Positions 5,646 through 9,345 of a DNA stretch of 9,345 nucleotides are shown piece after piece. The notes beneath the pieces were generated by a model. It worked only from the letters and a program-made list of their open reading frames with translations. It was not told the origin of the DNA and did not search any database. The stretch comes from Magnetococcales bacterium. Lineage in GTDB: Bacteria; Pseudomonadota; Magnetococcia; Magnetococcales; JADFYX01. The stretch covers positions 1-9,345 of the forward strand of contig JADFYX010000082.1 in the NCBI GenBank assembly GCA_015232795.1, in the 5' to 3' direction. The translations under genes were made by a program, and so were the position numbers. How positions within the stretch are numbered: the stretch's first letter is position 1; each line of letters opens with the position of its first letter.

Positions 5646-5672
5646 TTATATGAAATTCCATATTTTTGTCAA
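5645..5672 (-). promoter_or_regulatory. Sigma-70 promoter of the toxin-antitoxin operon
   Basis: On the minus strand TTGACA (5667-5672) and TATAAT (5645-5650) are exact consensus -35 and -10 hexamers separated by 16 bases. Transcription would start near 5638, about 25 bases before the antitoxin ATG at 5612. This is the clearest promoter in the window. Confidence 0.82.
5648..5663. promoter_or_regulatory. Palindromic operator between the -35 and -10 boxes of the toxin-antitoxin promoter
   Basis: ATATGAAATTCCATAT is palindromic at 14 of 16 positions and overlaps the -10 box. Binding of a ribbon-helix-helix antitoxin here would block RNA polymerase. This is the normal control scheme for type II modules, but the site itself is called only from symmetry and position. 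Confidence 0.55.
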
Positions 5673-5764
5673 TTCAAAGTTTGGGGTTAGAGTAGGTGAG
5701 GGGGGTAATGATGATATACCAACCAAGAAACTAGCCAAAATCCATAAATTCTCGACTTTCCTAT

Positions 5765-6181
5765 CTACTCCTTTAATGGTGCTGTAGCAAAGGCGATGCG
5801 TTGTATGCCACTTTGTTGGGCAACTGCTAATAGTTGAGCGATTTTTTTGTATGGGGTCTCCCCGTCTCCTCCCAGGCGAAGAACCGCATCGGGTTTTTGT
5901 TTAAATTTTATTTTTAATTCATCGGGCAGTTGCTCTAATAAAAACTCTTCACCATCTAACTGCAAACGCCCATCAGCAAAAATCACAAGATCTACTACTA
6001 TTTTTTCCACATCAGTTGGTGCTGTGACTTTTGGAAGGTCCACCTTTAAGGCTTTTGCCATAATGGGGGCTGCAATAATAAATATAACTAGCAAAACCAG
6101 CATAACATCAACTAACGGAGTTACATTAATCTCTGCTAAGGGTTGGTCTGGGTCGCTACCACTTATTATTCCACCAGCCAT
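5765..6181 (-). CDS. exbD: ExbD/TolR-family biopolymer transport protein
   Basis: This 138-residue inner-membrane protein has the standard ExbD plan: a short cytoplasmic N-terminus with LAEINVTPLVDVMLVLLVIF (15-34), one transmembrane helix carrying the conserved proton-path Asp25, and a periplasmic domain of about 95 residues with the RLGGDGETPYKKIAQLL segment seen in this family. It would form, with ExbB, the proton channel that energises TonB. The ATG overlaps the ExbB stop (TAATG), so translation is coupled. The neighbouring TonB gene favours ExbD over TolR. No terminator is evident after the stop, so read-through into the downstream antitoxin gene is possible. Confidence 0.9.
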   Translation of the reverse strand: MAGGIISGSDPDQPLAEINVTPLVDVMLVLLVIFIIAAPIMAKALKVDLPKVTAPTDVEKIVVDLVIFADGRLQLDGEEFLLEQLPDELKIKFKQKPDAVLRLGGDGETPYKKIAQLLAVAQQSGIQRIAFATAPLKE

Positions 6182-6861
6182 TATTTTATCTCCAAGACTG
6201 TTTGCTTAGCAGTAGTTGTTGTTAACTTTTCCAGGGTTTGATTTACAGTAAGCAAGGCGTTACCTTCCATGATAGAGGTCAAACGCCGTAGTTTTCGTAC
6301 CAGCATATTATAACTCATAACCGCTGGAATAGCTGCAAATAGACCTACCGCAGTGGCAACCAGAGCTTCTGATACCGGGCCTGCTATCATATCCATGGAG
6401 AGAGCAGCTTCACCACCCAAACCTTGAAGAGCGTGCATAATACCCCACACAGTACCTAATAGACCTATAAACGGCGCAGAGCTACCAACGGTGGCTAAAA
6501 ATGTCAGGCCGTTTTCCAACTTTATACGTTGTTCCATTAGTGCCTGGGCCATGTTTGCTTCAATAGCTTTACGGTCTGGCTGTTGAGCTGTTTTTAGCCA
6601 ATCATCGGCAATATTTAAAAGCTGCAAGGAGGGCTGGAAGTTTCTGTTTTGCAGAGATTGTGATGTAATTTCCTGTTTTTTAGAGGCCAGAGATCGGTTT
6701 AGCTGTTTTTCACGGCGATGAAGTGTGGATAGTTGCCACATTTTATAAAGCATAACTGACCAACTCAACAGTGACGCAATAATCAGCACTATAAAAACTC
6801 CACGTACAATCCAGTCGGAACTACCCCACCAGGAAAACCATGATAATATCGATTCTGACAC
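6181..6861 (-). CDS. exbB: ExbB/TolQ-family (MotA/TolQ/ExbB) proton channel protein
   Basis: This 226-residue protein has three predicted transmembrane helices: about 18-40, 119-146 and 163-188. A cytoplasmic helical region lies between the first two. The motif FLATVGSSAPFIGLLGTVWG (121-140) and the following IMHALQGL are diagnostic of the MotA/TolQ/ExbB channel family, and ALVATAVGLFAAIPAVMSYN (166-185) is the third-helix signature with the conserved polar residue facing the ExbD pore. It starts at GTG (6861) with an excellent AGGAG 5 bases upstream; the TonB stop codon TAG is itself part of that site, giving tight coupling between the two genes. Order tonB-exbB-exbD supports ExbB rather than TolQ. 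Confidence 0.9.
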   Translation of the reverse strand: MSESILSWFSWWGSSDWIVRGVFIVLIIASLLSWSVMLYKMWQLSTLHRREKQLNRSLASKKQEITSQSLQNRNFQPSLQLLNIADDWLKTAQQPDRKAIEANMAQALMEQRIKLENGLTFLATVGSSAPFIGLLGTVWGIMHALQGLGGEAALSMDMIAGPVSEALVATAVGLFAAIPAVMSYNMLVRKLRRLTSIMEGNALLTVNQTLEKLTTTTAKQTVLEIK

Positions 6862-6869
6862 TTTTTCTC

Positions 6870-7685
6870 CTAACTATTAACTAGACTAAAACGAATGGGG
6901 ATTTCAACTGATGCTCTTACCGGGATATCACCCCTTTTAGCTGGTATAAAACGCCATTTTTTTACTGTTTGCAGAGCACAACGGTCTAGCACCTTATGAC
7001 CGGAGCCTTTTTTTATTTTTACCACTAAAGGATAACCCTCAGAGTTAACATCTACACTCAACAGTACCAACCCTTCCAAGCCTCGCCTTCTCGCAAAAAC
7101 CGGGTAGATTGGTTTGGGATTGTTTAACATTGATACCCTTCCAACTGGAGGAGTAAATATGTTTTGCTTGTTAGGCGAACTATTGCTTTTGGGGGTAATT
7201 TTCTGGGCTATTTTTTTAGGTTCTACTTTTTTTTCAAAAACAGGTTTAGGCTCAGGCTTTTTTTGTTGGGCTATTTTTTTAGGTGGTTTGCGCTTTGGTT
7301 GCGATATTGGGGCTGGTTTTGCTTTAACAAGTTTTTTAATAACCGGGATAGCTTTATCATCGATTTCTTGAGGCACTGCTGGTGTGGGGTCTTGGGTAAT
7401 TTCTGGGGGTGTTATAACCTCAGGTTGGGTTATGGCCTCTTCAATTATCGGCTCAATAATTTTGTCTATCGCGGTTTTTTCATCATTAATTTCTTCTATA
7501 GGTAAATTTACAAACTCAAAGCTTGCTATGGAAATGGGAACAGGTGGGGTATGATCTGGTTTTAAAAATAGTGGAAGCAACAGACTGCCATGTATGGTCA
7601 AGGCCAAAGTTATTGCAGCAATTTTTCCTAAAACCTTCTTATGTAGAGCTTCTTGCCATTCTATTGCAGTTTGTGCAATCTCCAT
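6870..7685 (-). CDS. tonB: TonB energy-transducing protein
   Basis: This 271-residue protein has a short cytoplasmic N-terminus, one membrane helix (about 21-41, with His32 in the place of the conserved helix His of TonB), a long periplasmic Pro/Lys/Glu-rich spacer (about 60-175, with PKRKPPKK and KKPEPKPVFEKK), and the TonB C-terminal domain (about 182-271). The domain has NPKPIYPVFARRRGLEG (189-205) with the typical YP motif, and ends with WRFIPAKRG and a final beta strand. It would contact outer-membrane receptors and couple them to the ExbB-ExbD proton channel. The ATG lies 4 bases after the stop of the CcdA-like gene, with GGGAG upstream. No TonB-dependent receptor gene is visible in the window. 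Confidence 0.92.
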   Translation of the reverse strand: MEIAQTAIEWQEALHKKVLGKIAAITLALTIHGSLLLPLFLKPDHTPPVPISIASFEFVNLPIEEINDEKTAIDKIIEPIIEEAITQPEVITPPEITQDPTPAVPQEIDDKAIPVIKKLVKAKPAPISQPKRKPPKKIAQQKKPEPKPVFEKKVEPKKIAQKITPKSNSSPNKQNIFTPPVGRVSMLNNPKPIYPVFARRRGLEGLVLLSVDVNSEGYPLVVKIKKGSGHKVLDRCALQTVKKWRFIPAKRGDIPVRASVEIPIRFSLVNS

Positions 7686-7689
7686 ATAT

Positions 7690-8346
7690 TCAGACTCCCA
7701 GCATTAGACGGCGCAGACCGAGAATGCAAAGGGTGATACCTGCAAAATTTCCCAACCATTTACCAAGCCATGGTCGGTCTCGGATAATATTTTTACCCAT
7801 AACCCCTACAAGAGGCATGATAACAAGCAGTGGTGTTAAGGAAGTTCCTATACCAAACAGTGCGCCATATTGAGCACCTTGAGTAATTTCTCCTGTCATG
7901 GCACTTAAAGCCAGAAGAGAGGTTAAAGGAGCACAGGGGACCAGACTCATTGAAAAGCCGAGTAAAAAAGGGGGGAGGCCTCCCCCTTTTTTACCCGGTG
8001 GACAGTGGCTGGATTTTTTTTTGGGTACTATCAACCATAAACCAGCGATAATGCCGCTTATGCCGATAGCTATGTGGCCAACTCCTCCTGAAAGAGTATC
8101 AGTTAACCAGTAACCCAAAAATCCGGCCCCTGCACCTAGCAGAGCATATGCCAAGATTTTACCAGCTAAAAATAGTGCTGTATCCGTAAAAGCCGACCAT
8201 CCCCCACGACCACGGCCCAGTGTCCAGGTACCTAAAAACGGTAGGCAAGTGGCGGCACAGGAAGTTAAACCCACCGACAGACCCATTAGCAAAACCGATA
8301 GTATGGTTGGGGCAACAATAGGAAGTGAGGAGGAGGGGTCAACCAT
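7690..8346 (-). CDS. CcdA/DsbD-like (TauE/SafE superfamily) membrane protein
   Basis: This protein of about 218 residues has six hydrophobic segments. The first contains GLTSCAATCLPFLG (26-39) and the fourth LVPCAPLTSLLALSAMTG (135-152). Paired Cys-Pro helices in mirrored halves are the hallmark of the DsbD transmembrane domain and CcdA, which carry thiol reductant from cytoplasmic thioredoxin to the periplasm. This supports a redox or metal role rather than sulfite export, although databases often label the group TauE/SafE. The middle loop carries a Cys-rich, basic stretch (PKKKSSHCPPGKK). I chose the ATG at 8346, which overlaps the polyferredoxin stop by 8 bases; a TTG at 8373 or GTG at 8358 in the same frame are alternatives. 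TonB follows 4 bases after the stop. A strong palindrome lies inside this gene at 7962-7994. Confidence 0.78.
   Translation of the reverse strand: MVDPSSSLPIVAPTILSVLLMGLSVGLTSCAATCLPFLGTWTLGRGRGGWSAFTDTALFLAGKILAYALLGAGAGFLGYWLTDTLSGGVGHIAIGISGIIAGLWLIVPKKKSSHCPPGKKGGGLPPFLLGFSMSLVPCAPLTSLLALSAMTGEITQGAQYGALFGIGTSLTPLLVIMPLVGVMGKNIIRDRPWLGKWLGNFAGITLCILGLRRLMLGV
7962..7994. terminator. Terminator-like palindrome inside the CcdA-like gene
   Basis: The sequence is symmetric around AGGCCT: GTA6G6AGG on the left and CCTC5T6AC on the right, with a single extra G as the only asymmetry. In RNA it gives a G-C-rich hairpin with A/U flanks, and on both strands the outer part is a run of six T, the usual look of an intrinsic terminator. 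It encodes the GKKGGGLPPFLL loop (about 118-129), so the codons are real. It could cause partial termination between the polyferredoxin gene and tonB-exbBD, or simply reflect constrained Gly/Lys/Pro codons. The homopolymer runs could also favour slippage. Confidence 0.45.
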
Positions 8347-9345
8347 CTGCTTTTTCACTGTTTTTTGCTGCAACCATCTTCTTTATTGTGCCGTCGGGTT
8401 TCTCTTGACGACTGCGGCGACGAAAATAGTCAGTTGAAGATTTAAACAGTGCAACAGGGCCAAAACGTAGGGATATAACACCGTTATCTGGGCAGAACTC
8501 CACACAACGCCCACACATGGTGCAATCTTCATTAAAGGCTGCACTGCCGTGTTTATTAGATATTTCAGGAATATCCATAGGGCATGATTTAACACAGAGA
8601 TCACAGCGACCACATTTTGCATGTTCTTTTTTATCCAGGCGCAAAAAAGAGAACCTTCTGAAAATGGCATGAAAAGCCAGCATAGGGCAGATACGGCAGA
8701 ATGGCTGGCGAATGGTCATGGCTGCTATAATAATAAAACCTATCATCAGGTTACGAATGGCTCCAAAGGTAAATTCAAGCCAACTGGCACTGCTAACTGC
8801 GACCTGTTCGGTATTGGCAGTTAACAAGGTTGTGACAATGCGAGAGGGGCAGACCTGACAATAGGCATCTCCTGCTGCATGAGGGGTTATACCCAGCCCG
8901 GTTAACAGGGGGAGAAGAAATACTAAAAAAAGCAATATTATCCATTTTATAGGCCGAACCCGGTTTATTTTATCTTCACCTAAACGGTGTATTGTCAAGT
9001 TCATCCGGCGACCAAGACGGTAGAGTAGCTCTTGTACGGTTCCTAAAGGACAGACCCAACCGCAGAATGCTTTATTTAAAAAGATGAAAAATATATAGAA
9101 TGTCAAAAAGGTAAACAGCAAGGGCATAAACATGGATAACGTTAGCTCACCAATACGTACAAAGGTCTCGCCTATACGGTGATGAAACTGGTGTTGGAAC
9201 GGTATAAGAACACAATATGCGCCGTTTTCCTGATCAAAAGCACAGGATAGTGCTGGTAGGGCATCAGAGATTTTATTAGAGAGATATGGACCTACTAGCA
9301 AACCTCCATAAACAGTAATACCCAGCATTAAGCTCTGCACAATCA
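8339..9345 (-). CDS. NapH/YccM-type polyferredoxin membrane protein (N-terminus cut by right edge)
   Basis: The frame is open through the right edge; a GTG at 9340 is possible but probably internal, so this is the C-terminal 335 or so residues. Numbering from that GTG, hydrophobic helices lie at about 67-88, 131-150 and 193-211. The motif FCGWVCPLGTVQELLYRLGR (92-111) is the signature of the NapH/NosR/YccM group and differs from the FCGYTCPQT of CcoG. Further Cys pairs are CQVC (161-164) and CRIC (215-218). Two [4Fe-4S] ferredoxin motifs follow: CGRCDLCVKSCP (243-254) and CTMCGRCVEFCP (273-284). The protein should pass electrons within or across the inner membrane. Its stop overlaps the CcdA-like gene. 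The partner and substrate are unknown; a metal reductase or donor to a periplasmic enzyme is possible. Confidence 0.85.
   Translation of the reverse strand, partial: IVQSLMLGITVYGGLLVGPYLSNKISDALPALSCAFDQENGAYCVLIPFQHQFHHRIGETFVRIGELTLSMFMPLLFTFLTFYIFFIFLNKAFCGWVCPLGTVQELLYRLGRRMNLTIHRLGEDKINRVRPIKWIILLFLVFLLPLLTGLGITPHAAGDAYCQVCPSRIVTTLLTANTEQVAVSSASWLEFTFGAIRNLMIGFIIIAAMTIRQPFCRICPMLAFHAIFRRFSFLRLDKKEHAKCGRCDLCVKSCPMDIPEISNKHGSAAFNEDCTMCGRCVEFCPDNGVISLRFGPVALFKSSTDYFRRRSRQEKPDGTIKKMVAAKNSEKADG

Noticed and set aside
5673..5764. Possible small gene or terminator between exbD and the toxin-antitoxin promoter
   Set aside because: Only very short open frames are present and there is no hairpin with a T-tract.
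7164..7505. Open frames on the plus strand opposite tonB
   Set aside because: They arise from the Pro/Lys-rich spacer codons of tonB read in reverse, giving Phe/Gly-rich low-complexity peptides; tonB is certain on the other strand.
8383..8670. 95-codon minus-strand frame overlapping the polyferredoxin gene
   Set aside because: It is an out-of-frame reading of the ferredoxin domain; the real frame contains two intact [4Fe-4S] motifs.
8339..9340. Calling the membrane polyferredoxin CcoG/FixG/RdxA
   Set aside because: The key motif here is FCGWVCPLGT, typical of NapH/NosR/YccM, not the FCGYTCPQT of CcoG, and the terminal periplasmic Ig-like domain of CcoG is absent.

Overview
The window comes from the chromosome of a Gram-negative bacterium, most likely a proteobacterium. 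The evidence is a complete TonB-ExbB-ExbD set, Sec signal peptides, a PspF-like sigma-54 activator and NapH/YccM-type membrane iron-sulfur proteins. Base composition leans AT, and the toxin-antitoxin module is visibly more AT-rich than its neighbours. I cannot name a genus. No rRNA, tRNA, CRISPR array or transposase gene is visible.

Left block (1-2375, minus strand): a secreted protein of about 624 residues is translationally coupled by an ATGA overlap to the N-terminal part of a membrane sensor that runs off the left edge. The secreted protein is built from about 16 helical modules carrying a degenerate x-T-P-x-D-V-Y signature. The modules come in four types that recur in the same order four times, with a super-period of about 140-154 residues. 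The sensor has one membrane helix followed by a Cache-like periplasmic region. I do not recognise the repeat protein as a named family. The pair may be a ligand- or surface-sensing module and is the most novel item here. A 304-base divergent intergenic region (2376-2679) holds a leader hairpin, a four-codon mini-ORF with its own Shine-Dalgarno site, a duplicated octamer and a second small inverted repeat.

Middle block (2680-4994, plus strand): an unrecognised exported protein of 181 residues; a TauE/SafE (COG2836-type) membrane protein with an HCxxMCGG motif and a His-rich tail; and, overlapping it by one base (TAATG), a sigma-54 activator that has the AAA+ and Fis-type HTH domains but no receiver domain. 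A perfect 15-bp inverted repeat lies at the convergent junction.

Right block (5061-9345, minus strand): read in the direction of transcription, a NapH/YccM-type polyferredoxin membrane protein (cut by the right edge), a CcdA/DsbD-like membrane protein, TonB, ExbB and ExbD follow one another with overlaps or spacings of a few bases, so they look like one operon. My inference is that the first two proteins move electrons or thiol reductant across the inner membrane while TonB-ExbBD energises an outer-membrane receptor, together handling a metal or a redox cofactor. The CcdA-like gene contains a striking terminator-like G/C palindrome inside its coding sequence. Downstream of exbD sits an AT-rich ParD/ParE-like toxin-antitoxin module with its own near-consensus sigma-70 promoter and palindromic operators.
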